This document shows, in pieces, positions 1 through 5,198 of a stretch of DNA of 7,480 nt (positions within the stretch are counted from its first letter, which is position 1; every line of letters begins with the position of its first letter). The stretch is from Rhodobacter sp. (lineage in GTDB: Bacteria > Pseudomonadota > Alphaproteobacteria > Rhodobacterales > Rhodobacteraceae). Location of the stretch: assembly GCA_013824055.1 (NCBI GenBank), contig PNNE01000450.1, positions 1 to 7,480 on the forward strand, read 5' to 3'. A program made the translations under genes and the position numbers. The notes beneath the pieces are model-generated. The model was not told the DNA's origin, ran no database searches, and was given only the letters and a program-made list of their open reading frames with translations.

Positions 1-195
1 CGAGGACTGGCCGCGATGGATGCGCCGCCGGTCGTGGTTCGGCCAGGTGGCGATCGCTTCGGGATATGCGTGCAGGGCCCGCCCGACCCGGTGGCGCGCC
101 AGGGTTCGGATCAGCGAAAGGCCCTGCGTCGTCTCGGCGACGATCCGGTCGCTGACCTGCCGACCCTCCGGTCGCCTGGCATTGGGAGTGGTCAT
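1..195 (-). CDS. Unrecognised protein, N-terminal 65 residues (cut by window edge)
   Basis: An open frame on the minus strand begins with ATG at 195 and stays open to the window edge, giving 65 residues that begin MTTPNARRPEGRQVSDRIVA. Its 3' end lies outside the window. Two observations support it as real: most codons end in G or C, as in the neighbouring genes, and a purine-rich GGAAAAGGGG stretch lies a few bases upstream of the ATG, a good ribosome binding site. The translated piece is basic and soluble, with many Arg and His residues and no signal peptide or membrane segment. I do not recognise a family from this fragment and assign no function. It is divergent from the DDAH gene, with 116 bp between the two starts. 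Overlapping plus-strand frames are less convincing because they run on through the intergenic region. Confidence 0.6.
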   Translation of the reverse strand, partial: MTTPNARRPEGRQVSDRIVAETTQGLSLIRTLARHRVGRALHAYPEAIATWPNHDRRRIHRGQSS

Positions 196-311
196 CGCCA
201 GCCCCTTTTCCGTGCTCGCCCCCCCTGGCGCAGTCACATCACGCCGTCCCTCCCCCTTGCGCCCGGCCCGGCGCTGATGCGACACAAGGCACGCAACGCC
301 CGGGGTCTGCC

Positions 312-1103
312 ATGTCCTTCTCCACCCAGTTCACCCATGCCATCACCCGCCGCCCCGCGGCCTCGATCACCCGGGGCCTGCGCGCCGTCGACACCGGCAC
401 CCCCGACCTTGCCCTGATGCAGGCCCACCACGCCGCCTATGTCGCCACCCTGCGCGAGACCGGGGCCACCGTCGTCGAACTTCCGCCCCTGGACGCCTAT
501 CCCGACAGCGTCTTTGTCGAGGATACCGCCCTGTGCCTGCCCCAGGGCGCCGTCGTGATGCGCCCCGGCGCCCCTTCCCGCCTGGGCGAGGCTGCCGAGA
601 CGACGCCGCACCTGCAGGCGCTTTACGCTCGGGTCGTCGCGATCACCGGCCCGGACAGCTTCATCGAGGGCGGCGACATCCTGGTGACCGAACGCGAGAT
701 CCTGGTCGGCCGCTCGGCCCGCACCAACGCCGCCGGGATCGCCGAACTGGCCCGCCTTGTCGCCCCCTGGGGCCACACCCTGCGCGAGGTGATCACCCCG
801 GCCGGCGTGCTGCATTTCAAGACCGACTGCTCGCTGCTCGATGCCGAGACGATCCTCTCCACCAAACGCCTCTCCGCCTCGGGCTGCTTTGACGGCTACA
901 CCGTGATCGACATCCCCGACGGCGAGGAAGCCGCCGCCAATACCATCCGCTTCAACGGTCTCGTCCTGATGCCCGCGGGCTTTCCCAGGACCCGCGACAC
1001 AATCGCCGCCGCGGGCTTCGCCGTCCGCGAGATCGGCAACTCCGAATGTGCCAAGCTGGACGGGGGCATGTCCTGCCTCTCGCTGCGCTTCACCCCGTCA
1101 TGA
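312..1103 (+). CDS. ddaH: N(G),N(G)-dimethylarginine dimethylaminohydrolase (DDAH)
   Basis: This 263-residue protein belongs to the pentein superfamily. It most likely hydrolyses asymmetric dimethylarginine or monomethylarginine to citrulline plus dimethylamine or methylamine in the cytoplasm. The family's catalytic set is visible: FVEDTA (Glu70, Asp71), the EGGD segment (Glu119, Asp122), His168 in LHFKTDCSLLD, and the nucleophile Cys255 in GGMSCLSLRF near the C-terminus. Spacing and length match the short bacterial DDAHs such as the Pseudomonas enzyme (Cys249, His162, Glu114, from memory). Arginine deiminases are longer, near 400 residues, and peptidylarginine deiminases longer still, so DDAH is the best fit. 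A related amidinohydrolase with a different guanidino substrate cannot be excluded. The ribosome binding site before ATG 312 is weak. The stop codon overlaps the next start as ATGA, indicating one transcript and coupled translation with the glycosyltransferase-like gene. Confidence 0.9.
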   Translation: MSFSTQFTHAITRRPAASITRGLRAVDTGTPDLALMQAHHAAYVATLRETGATVVELPPLDAYPDSVFVEDTALCLPQGAVVMRPGAPSRLGEAAETTPHLQALYARVVAITGPDSFIEGGDILVTEREILVGRSARTNAAGIAELARLVAPWGHTLREVITPAGVLHFKTDCSLLDAETILSTKRLSASGCFDGYTVIDIPDGEEAAANTIRFNGLVLMPAGFPRTRDTIAAAGFAVREIGNSECAKLDGGMSCLSLRFTPS

Positions 1104-2074
1104 GCTTCAACCTCCTCGCCATCGGCCAGTCCGGCCGCCTGGAGCACGAGGCGATCCTGCTTGCCGCCTCGCTCCGCCGGTCCGATCCAGGCTTTCCCGG
1201 CACCATCTTCATTGCCGAACCCCAGCCCGGACCAAAGTGGCAGGCCGACCCCCGGATGTCGGACCGCAGTCGCAAGGTGCTGACCGGCCTCGGCGCGACG
1301 ATCCTGCCCTTCGAGACCCGCGCCTTCGGAACCGACTACCCGCACGGCAACAAGATCGAGGCCCTGGCCGCCCTGCCCGACGTGCCCTTCCTCTTCCTCG
1401 ACACCGACACGCTGGTCACCGGCCCGATCAGCAGGGTCCGCTTTGACTTCACCCGCCCCTCCGCCTCGATGCGGCGCGAGAACACCTGGCCCAAGGTCGA
1501 GCTTTACGGCCCGACCATGACCCAGACCTGGGCTGCGCTGTACCGGCGGTTCGCCCTCGACTTCGAGACGTCGCTCGACCTGACCCACCCCGAGGATTAC
1601 TGGCAGCGCTTCCTCTACTTCAACGCGGGCTGGTTCTTCCACGAAAGCCCGCGCGCCTTCGGCAACCGCTTCCTGGCCTGGGCCAGGGAGATCCGCGCCA
1701 ACCCGCCGCCGGAACTGGTCTGCCAGGAGCTTTACCCCTGGCTCGACCAGATCACCCTGCCGCTGGTGATCCATTCCTTCGGCGGCGGTCGGCCGGGCCC
1801 CGACCTCGGCCCGCTGGACGGCAGCGCCACCTGCCACTACCGGACGCTCCCGCTCCTTTACGCGCGCGAAAGCGACCGGGCGGTCGAGGTGCTGGAAACC
1901 ATCGCCGCCGATCCCGACCTGCGGCCCGCCCTGCGGCATTGGGGGGCGTTCAAGCGGATGGTCATCCAGGGCGAGGGTGCAAGGGCCCGTGCCCTCTTCG
2001 ACCGGGCGAACCTGCCCCGCCGCGAGCAGATGATCCGCAACACGCTGAAACGCGAGGGGCTCTGGGTGCGTTAG
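1100..2074 (+). CDS. Glycosyltransferase-like (GT-A fold, GT8-type) protein
   Basis: This 324-residue soluble protein has the hallmarks of a GT-A nucleotide-sugar transferase. The N-terminus reads as a beta-strand (FNLLAIGQSG). GNKIEAL at 83-89 resembles the NK-I motif of GT8 enzymes. A hydrophobic strand then leads into LFLDTDTLV, whose DxD (Asp101, Asp103) would bind the metal and the nucleotide-sugar diphosphate. YFNAGWFFHE at 173-182 matches the N-[SA]-G segment after the DxD in GT8 proteins, and a later His (CHYR, His246) could be a further metal ligand. Donor and acceptor cannot be told from the sequence. I chose ATG 1100 because it overlaps the DDAH stop as ATGA; an in-frame ATG at 1046 would lie well inside DDAH. 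The C-terminal part after about residue 250 is helical and basic and not recognised. The gene converges on lysE, with the 30-bp palindrome beginning on the last base of the stop codon. Confidence 0.75.
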   Translation: MSFNLLAIGQSGRLEHEAILLAASLRRSDPGFPGTIFIAEPQPGPKWQADPRMSDRSRKVLTGLGATILPFETRAFGTDYPHGNKIEALAALPDVPFLFLDTDTLVTGPISRVRFDFTRPSASMRRENTWPKVELYGPTMTQTWAALYRRFALDFETSLDLTHPEDYWQRFLYFNAGWFFHESPRAFGNRFLAWAREIRANPPPELVCQELYPWLDQITLPLVIHSFGGGRPGPDLGPLDGSATCHYRTLPLLYARESDRAVEVLETIAADPDLRPALRHWGAFKRMVIQGEGARARALFDRANLPRREQMIRNTLKREGLWVR

Positions 2075-2103
2075 GTAGGGTGGGCGATATCGCCCACCCT
2101 ACC
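2074..2103. repeat. 30-bp perfect palindrome between convergent genes; possible bidirectional terminator or dispersed repeat
   Basis: The arm GGTAGGGTGGGCGAT at 2074-2088 is followed directly by its exact reverse complement at 2089-2103. The result is a gapless 30-bp palindrome centred on GATATC. It starts at the last base of the upstream stop codon and ends 7 bp before the lysE stop on the other strand. Transcribed either way it would fold into a long GC-rich hairpin, which could end or protect both convergent mRNAs. There is no T-run after either arm, so it is not a classical intrinsic terminator. From memory, similar TAGGGTGGGC-type palindromes occur as dispersed intergenic repeats in several bacteria, so a REP-like element is the main alternative. 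Confidence 0.75.
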
Positions 2104-2110
2104 CCTGCGC

Positions 2111-2710
2111 TCACATCTCCAGCGTCACCACCGGCCACAGCGACAGCACCAGCAGCCCCGCCATCGTCCAGTTGAACGCCCGCAGCCGACCCGGCCCGTC
2201 AAGCCAGCGCCGCATTGCCTGCCCGGCCCCGGCCCAGACCGACACCGAGGGCAGGTTGACCAGCGCAAAGACCCCCGCGACCGCCGCATAGGCCAGCGCC
2301 GAAGGCTCCACCACATAGGCCGAGACCGCCCCCAGCGCCATCGCCCAGGCCTTGGGGTTCACCCACTGGAACGCCGCCGCCTGCAGGAAGGTCATCGGAG
2401 CCGCCTTCGCCCGCCCCTCGCCCGGAGCGCCCGCCTGCGCGATCTTCCAGGCCAGCCACAGCATGTAGGCCACCGACGCGACCTTGAGGGCCAAAAGCGC
2501 CGGGGGCCAGGCCTTGAACACCCCCGCCAGCCCCAGCCCGACCAGAAACACCATCAGGGCATGGCCCATGCTGATCCCCAGCATGTGCGGCATGGTCCGG
2601 CGAAACCCGAAGTTCACCCCGCTGGCCAGAAGCATCATGTTGTTCGGCCCCGGCGTGATCGAGGTGACGAAGGCAAAGCCCAGAAGGGCAAGGAAAAGCT
2701 CGGATGTCAT
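2111..2710 (-). CDS. LysE/RhtB-family amino acid exporter
   Basis: This 199-residue integral membrane protein is of the usual length for the LysE/RhtB translocators, which export amino acids or derivatives from the cytoplasm using the proton gradient. The family signature TPGPNNMMLLASG is at residues 19-31. About six hydrophobic segments follow (roughly 3-25, 41-64, 70-92, 109-130, 137-162, 180-197), and WVNPKAW at 116-122 is the conserved motif of the second half. A more hydrophilic linker with AGAPGEGRAKA lies at 93-103. The start at 2710 is supported by AGGA about 9 bases upstream and by the signature's normal distance from the N-terminus. The gene is divergent from an Lrp/AsnC regulator 72 bp away, the classical arrangement of lysE with its regulator, so induction by the regulator's amino acid ligand is likely. 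The substrate (basic, branched, threonine/homoserine or other) cannot be read from the sequence. Confidence 0.92.
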   Translation of the reverse strand: MTSELFLALLGFAFVTSITPGPNNMMLLASGVNFGFRRTMPHMLGISMGHALMVFLVGLGLAGVFKAWPPALLALKVASVAYMLWLAWKIAQAGAPGEGRAKAAPMTFLQAAAFQWVNPKAWAMALGAVSAYVVEPSALAYAAVAGVFALVNLPSVSVWAGAGQAMRRWLDGPGRLRAFNWTMAGLLVLSLWPVVTLEM

Positions 2711-2713
2711 GCC

Positions 2714-2748
2714 GCAATCCTGCAGCGCAATCTGCGGTGAGGGATTGC
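2714..2748. promoter_or_regulatory. Candidate Lrp/AsnC operator with GCAATC repeats between lysE and its regulator
   Basis: GCAATCC at 2714-2720 and GGATTGC at 2742-2748 form a 7-bp inverted repeat. A second direct copy, GCAATC, lies at 2727-2732, 13 bp from the first. Several half-sites on one face of the helix suit the multimeric binding of Lrp/AsnC proteins. The left arm overlaps the lysE ribosome binding region, so bound protein could affect lysE expression directly. The repeats are seen in the sequence; the regulator assignment is inferred from position. Confidence 0.4.
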
Positions 2749-2762
2749 AAAGATGCCGCCAT

Positions 2763-2784
2763 ATTCGCTACTTTCGCAACGAAT
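2763..2784. promoter_or_regulatory. Candidate promoter/operator at the start of the first Lrp-family gene
   Basis: ATTCG at 2763-2767 and CGAAT at 2780-2784 form an inverted repeat. Within the same stretch TTCGC occurs twice in direct orientation (2764-2768 and 2773-2777). It is markedly more AT-rich than its surroundings and runs into the ATG at 2783. TTGCAA at 2745-2750 and TACTTT at 2769-2774, 18 bp apart, could be -35 and -10 boxes, which would place transcription initiation close to the ATG. The promoter boxes are weak matches. Confidence 0.35.
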
Positions 2785-3235
2785 GACGAAACTTGACGAC
2801 ATCGACCACCGGATATTGCGCGAGCTTTCCCGCGACGCGCGCCAGCCCAATCTTGCCCTTGCCGACCGCGTGGGCCTTTCCCCGTCCGCCTGCCTGCGCC
2901 GCGTCCAGGCGCTGGAAAAGGCCGGCATCATCAAGTCCTATCGCGCCGTCCTTGACCCGGCAAAGCTCGGGATCGGCTTTGTGGCCTATGTCACCGTCGG
3001 CCTGGGCACCCACACCAAGGCCGCGCAAGAGGCCTTTGAACGCGCCGCCGCCCGCGCGCCCGAGGTCCGGGAATGCCACAACATCACCGGCACCGTCGAA
3101 TACCTCCTGCGCGTCGAATGTGCCGACCTTGCCGCCTTCAAGCACTGGCATACCGAGGTTCTCGGCACCCTGCCCCAGGTCCGCGCCATCACCACCTTCG
3201 TCGTGATGGGCAGCCCGAAGGACGACCGCGCCTAG
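2783..3235 (+). CDS. Lrp/AsnC-family transcriptional regulator, adjacent to lysE
   Basis: This 150-residue cytoplasmic DNA-binding protein has the two-part Lrp architecture. An N-terminal winged helix-turn-helix (about 3-52) starts with LDDIDHRILRELSRDAR, with the recognition helix in GLSPSACLRRVQALEKAGII. A linker leads to a C-terminal RAM effector domain (about 65-145) carrying the ITG turn in HNITGTVEYLLRV at 99-111, where an amino acid ligand would bind between subunits. By its divergent position it probably controls the LysE exporter and itself. Start choice: an in-frame ATG at 2753 has a better ribosome binding site (GAGGG, 9 bases upstream). However, the ten codons it would add are poor in G/C at the third position and include CTA and CGA, unlike the rest of the gene, and they overlap promoter-like repeats. 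I prefer 2783. No ribosome binding site is visible before 2783, so the message may be leaderless. Confidence 0.92.
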   Translation: MTKLDDIDHRILRELSRDARQPNLALADRVGLSPSACLRRVQALEKAGIIKSYRAVLDPAKLGIGFVAYVTVGLGTHTKAAQEAFERAAARAPEVRECHNITGTVEYLLRVECADLAAFKHWHTEVLGTLPQVRAITTFVVMGSPKDDRA

Positions 3236-3257
3236 GCCAGAAGCCGGTCCGGCCCTC

Positions 3258-3298
3258 GGCCGCCGCGAAGCCCGCCTCGAAGTCCGCCTCGGGCGGCC
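3258..3298. terminator. Weak GC-rich hairpin region between convergent genes
   Basis: The 87-bp gap between the first Lrp gene and phhA contains CCGCC-TCG-GGCGG (3284-3296), a short hairpin. It also has a longer pairing option between GGCCGCC (3258-3264) and GGCGGCC (3292-3298), and the octamer CCGCCTCG occurs twice (3272-3279 and 3284-3291). No T-run follows on either strand. It may act as a weak bidirectional terminator, but GC-rich DNA produces such pairings by chance. Confidence 0.25.
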
Positions 3299-3322
3299 CG
3301 CCCGCGTCATGCGAGGTCCAGG

Positions 3323-4108
3323 TCAGGCGCGCATTTCCTTCGGCGGATACTTCGGCGCATGCAGCCCCAGCCTGCGCGCCGTCGCCACATCGGCCAGAAG
3401 GTCCCGCTCTGCCGCGGCGAAAAGGTCGTCCAGCCGTTCGATCACGAAATAGACCGGCTGGTGGATGTCGATCCGGTAGGGCGTGCGCAGGATGTCGATC
3501 ACATCGAATTGCCGCAGCTCCGGGCCGCCGCCGACGGCCCAGACCAGCTCGGACGGCGAGGAGGCCAGCCCCGAGCCCAGCGTCTTTGTCACCCCGCCTT
3601 CCACCGTCAGCCCGAACTCGATGGAAAACCAGTACAGCCGGATCAGCCAGGCATGATCCTCCCTGGCGCAAGCCATCCCCGCCCGCCCGATCGCCTGGCT
3701 GAACCCGGCAAAGCGCGGGTCGGTCAGCAGTGGCGTGTGCCCGAAGATCTCGTGGAAGATGTCCGGCTCTTCGATGTAGTCGAAATCCTTGCGGCTGCGG
3801 ATGAAACTGGCCGCCGGGAACTTGCGGTCGGCAAGCATCGAAAAGAACCGTCCGAAGGAAATCAGCGCCGGGACCGGCACCACGTGCCAGCCGGTCAACG
3901 CGGCCAGCTTTCGCGACAGGTCGGGACACTGCGGCACCCGGTCCGGGGTCATGTCCAGCACCTCCAGCCCCCGCAGGTACGGCTGGGCCGCATGGCGCTG
4001 CACCATCGGCCATTGCCGGGCGACAAGATCGCGCCAGACGGCATCCTCCTCGGCCGTATAGTCGATGAACCCGGCGGCATCGGGCGTCTTCGCGGCATAG
4101 CTTGTCAT
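3323..4108 (-). CDS. phhA: Phenylalanine 4-monooxygenase (phenylalanine hydroxylase)
   Basis: This 261-residue cytoplasmic non-heme iron enzyme converts L-phenylalanine to L-tyrosine using O2 and a tetrahydropterin, the first step of Phe catabolism and a source of Tyr. It is the compact bacterial type: the aromatic amino acid hydroxylase catalytic domain without the N-terminal ACT regulatory domain of animal enzymes. The metal-binding triad is visible: His119 and His124 in FHEIFGHTPLL, and Glu164 in WFSIEFGL. IEEPDIFHEIFGH and the tail motif FDVIDILRTPYRIDIHQPVYF (201-221) are characteristic and argue for Phe rather than Trp or Tyr hydroxylase. The frame is open further upstream, but ATG 4108 gives the normal length and has CGGAGA about 7 bases before it. 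No pterin-4a-carbinolamine dehydratase (phhB) is in the window. The gene is divergent from an Lrp/AsnC regulator 118 bp away, which likely responds to an aromatic amino acid. Confidence 0.95.
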   Translation of the reverse strand: MTSYAAKTPDAAGFIDYTAEEDAVWRDLVARQWPMVQRHAAQPYLRGLEVLDMTPDRVPQCPDLSRKLAALTGWHVVPVPALISFGRFFSMLADRKFPAASFIRSRKDFDYIEEPDIFHEIFGHTPLLTDPRFAGFSQAIGRAGMACAREDHAWLIRLYWFSIEFGLTVEGGVTKTLGSGLASSPSELVWAVGGGPELRQFDVIDILRTPYRIDIHQPVYFVIERLDDLFAAAERDLLADVATARRLGLHAPKYPPKEMRA

Positions 4109-4148
4109 CGGCGGTCTCCGGGGACTGCAACACCAGATCAGTTTGCCC

Positions 4149-4165
4149 ATTCCATGCGGAATTCC
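4149..4165. promoter_or_regulatory. Candidate operator between phhA and its divergent Lrp/AsnC gene
   Basis: ATTCC (4149-4153), four bases, then GGAAT (4158-4162) make an inverted repeat that shares its right half with the palindrome GGAATTCC (4158-4165). ATTCCA therefore occurs twice, 12 bp apart, and ATTCC appears a third time at 4206-4210, near the regulator start. The stretch is locally AT-rich and sits in the divergent 118-bp gap, where a regulator could control both genes. Binding by the adjacent Lrp/AsnC protein is inferred. Confidence 0.4.
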
Positions 4166-4226
4166 ATTTCTTTCTGCGCCTGTTCTGGCAGTATCGCGGC
4201 AATCCATTCCCCTGATCGGCCCGAAG

Positions 4227-4700
4227 ATGAAACCAGATTCCCCGCTTGACGAGGCCGACCGCCGCATCCTGACCGCGCTCCAGCGTGACAGCACGCTGTC
4301 GGTCCAGGCCCTTGCCGAAATCGCGCAGATGTCCCCCTCGCCGTGCTGGCGCCGCGTCAAGGCCCTGCGCGATGCCGGAGTCATCCGGGCCGAGGTCGCC
4401 CTTGTCGACCGCCGCCGGGTCGGGATGCCGGTCCTTGCCTATATCCACCTTTCGCTCATCGACCATTCCGAGGCGACGATCCGCAAGCTCGACGACTTCA
4501 CCCAACGCCAGGACCGCATCGTCGAATGCGCCACCATCACCGGGGCCGACGACTACATGATCAAGGTCATGGCCCGCGACCCCGAGGATCTGGAGCGTTT
4601 CCTGATGCACGACCTGCTTGCCCTGGGCGTCGTCCGGTCCTCAACCACCCATTTCGTGCTGCGCCAGACCAAGTATACCACCGCCGTGCCGCTGGATTGA
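4227..4700 (+). CDS. Lrp/AsnC-family transcriptional regulator, adjacent to phhA
   Basis: This 157-residue protein is a second Lrp/AsnC regulator, clearly diverged from the one at 2783. The winged helix-turn-helix covers about 7-56 (LDEADRRILTALQRDSTLSV, then MSPSPCWRRVKALRDAGVI). The RAM effector domain covers about 68-150, with the ligand-turn motif ATITGADDYMIKV at 102-114. ATG 4227 puts LDEADRRIL at residues 7-15, the normal Lrp position; the frame opens upstream at 4143, but that extension would cover the divergent promoter and the ATTCC repeats. The ribosome binding site before 4227 is poor. Position suggests it controls phhA, probably in response to phenylalanine or tyrosine, by analogy with other Lrp/AsnC regulators divergent from amino acid catabolism genes. 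This is inference. A thioesterase gene follows 45 bp downstream and may share its transcript. Confidence 0.92.
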   Translation: MKPDSPLDEADRRILTALQRDSTLSVQALAEIAQMSPSPCWRRVKALRDAGVIRAEVALVDRRRVGMPVLAYIHLSLIDHSEATIRKLDDFTQRQDRIVECATITGADDYMIKVMARDPEDLERFLMHDLLALGVVRSSTTHFVLRQTKYTTAVPLD

Positions 4701-4728
4701 CAAGCGCCCGAAACCCGCCACCTTGGCG
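4697..4728 (+). promoter_or_regulatory. Possible promoter for the thioesterase gene
   Basis: A perfect TTGACA (4697-4702) overlaps the TGA stop of the preceding regulator. The best -10 positions 16-18 bp downstream are poor (around ACCTTG), although Rhodobacteraceae -10 boxes are often weak. The -10 region lies in a small inverted repeat, CGCCA-CCT-TGGCG (4716-4728). This could give the thioesterase its own promoter, or the hexamer may be coincidence. Confidence 0.2.
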
Positions 4729-4745
4729 CAAAAGGGGGGACGGAC

Positions 4746-5198
4746 ATGACCGTTTGCTACACCACCGACCGGATGCTGCGCTTCGGCGATTGCGACATCT
4801 CGGGCACCGCCTATTACCCGGCCTACCTCAACATCCTGAACGGCGTGGTCGAGGAATTCTGGGCCCATATCGGCTGGCCCTGGCACGAGATCATCTGGAA
4901 AGAACGCTGGGGGACGCCGACGGTCCATCTCAGCTGCGACTTCTCGAAGCCGTCGTTCTTTGGCGACACCCTGACGTTCCGGATTTCGATCGTGAAGGTC
5001 GGCAAGTCCTCGGTCCGGCTGAACCACACCATCCATTGCGGCGAGGAGCACCGCTGGTCGGTCGAACAGGTCCTGGCGGCAAGCTGGCTGGACAAGCACA
5101 CCTCGATGCCCTGGCCGCCGGCGGTGAAGGCCAAGCTGGAAAGCCTGATGGCCCCGCCCGAACCCGCCGACCGCCGCGCCGTGGGGGCGCCGGCCTAG
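4746..5198 (+). CDS. Acyl-CoA thioesterase, hot-dog fold (4-hydroxybenzoyl-CoA thioesterase family)
   Basis: This 150-residue protein has the single hot-dog domain that hydrolyses acyl- or aryl-CoA thioesters in the cytoplasm. The family motif is at the N-terminus: LRFGDCDISGTAYYPAYLNI (11-30), with Asp17 at the position of the catalytic aspartate in Pseudomonas 4-hydroxybenzoyl-CoA thioesterase. The long central helix NILNGVVEEFWAHIG follows. Beta-strands with HLSCDFSKPSFFGDTLTFRISIVKVGKSSVRL (61-92) match the fold's pattern. The Pro/Ala-rich end after about residue 135 is probably a disordered tail. The start has a strong purine-rich AAAAGGGGGGA just upstream. The substrate is unknown. Proximity to Phe hydroxylase makes an aryl-CoA conceivable, but Phe-Tyr-homogentisate breakdown does not itself use CoA-bound aromatics, so the link is weak. 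The gene lies 45 bp after the Lrp/AsnC gene and converges on the antiporter gene. Confidence 0.88.
   Translation: MTVCYTTDRMLRFGDCDISGTAYYPAYLNILNGVVEEFWAHIGWPWHEIIWKERWGTPTVHLSCDFSKPSFFGDTLTFRISIVKVGKSSVRLNHTIHCGEEHRWSVEQVLAASWLDKHTSMPWPPAVKAKLESLMAPPEPADRRAVGAPA

Noticed and set aside
196..311. Promoter boxes in the divergent gap before DDAH (TTGCGC near 257)
   Set aside because: No acceptable -10 box lies at the right spacing, so I do not annotate a promoter.
16..417. Plus-strand open frames at the left edge
   Set aside because: They cross the divergent intergenic region and enter the DDAH gene out of frame. The minus-strand frame from 195 has a ribosome binding site and better codon usage.
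896..1939. Minus-strand open frame of 347 codons opposite DDAH and the glycosyltransferase
   Set aside because: It covers two coherent plus-strand proteins and its own translation shows no family features.
3236..3322. Possible remnant of a gene between the first Lrp gene and phhA (minus-strand translation with GPPEADFEAGFAAAEGRTGF)
   Set aside because: The stretch looks mildly protein-like but is only about 30 codons long, with no start or ribosome binding site and no family I recognise. It is just as likely to be GC-rich noncoding sequence.
3189..4610. Minus-strand open frame of 473 codons across phhA and both Lrp genes
   Set aside because: It runs in a different frame from the clear hydroxylase, crosses the divergent promoter and both regulators, and its translation is Gly/Ala/Arg-rich with no domain pattern. 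It is a product of high GC content.
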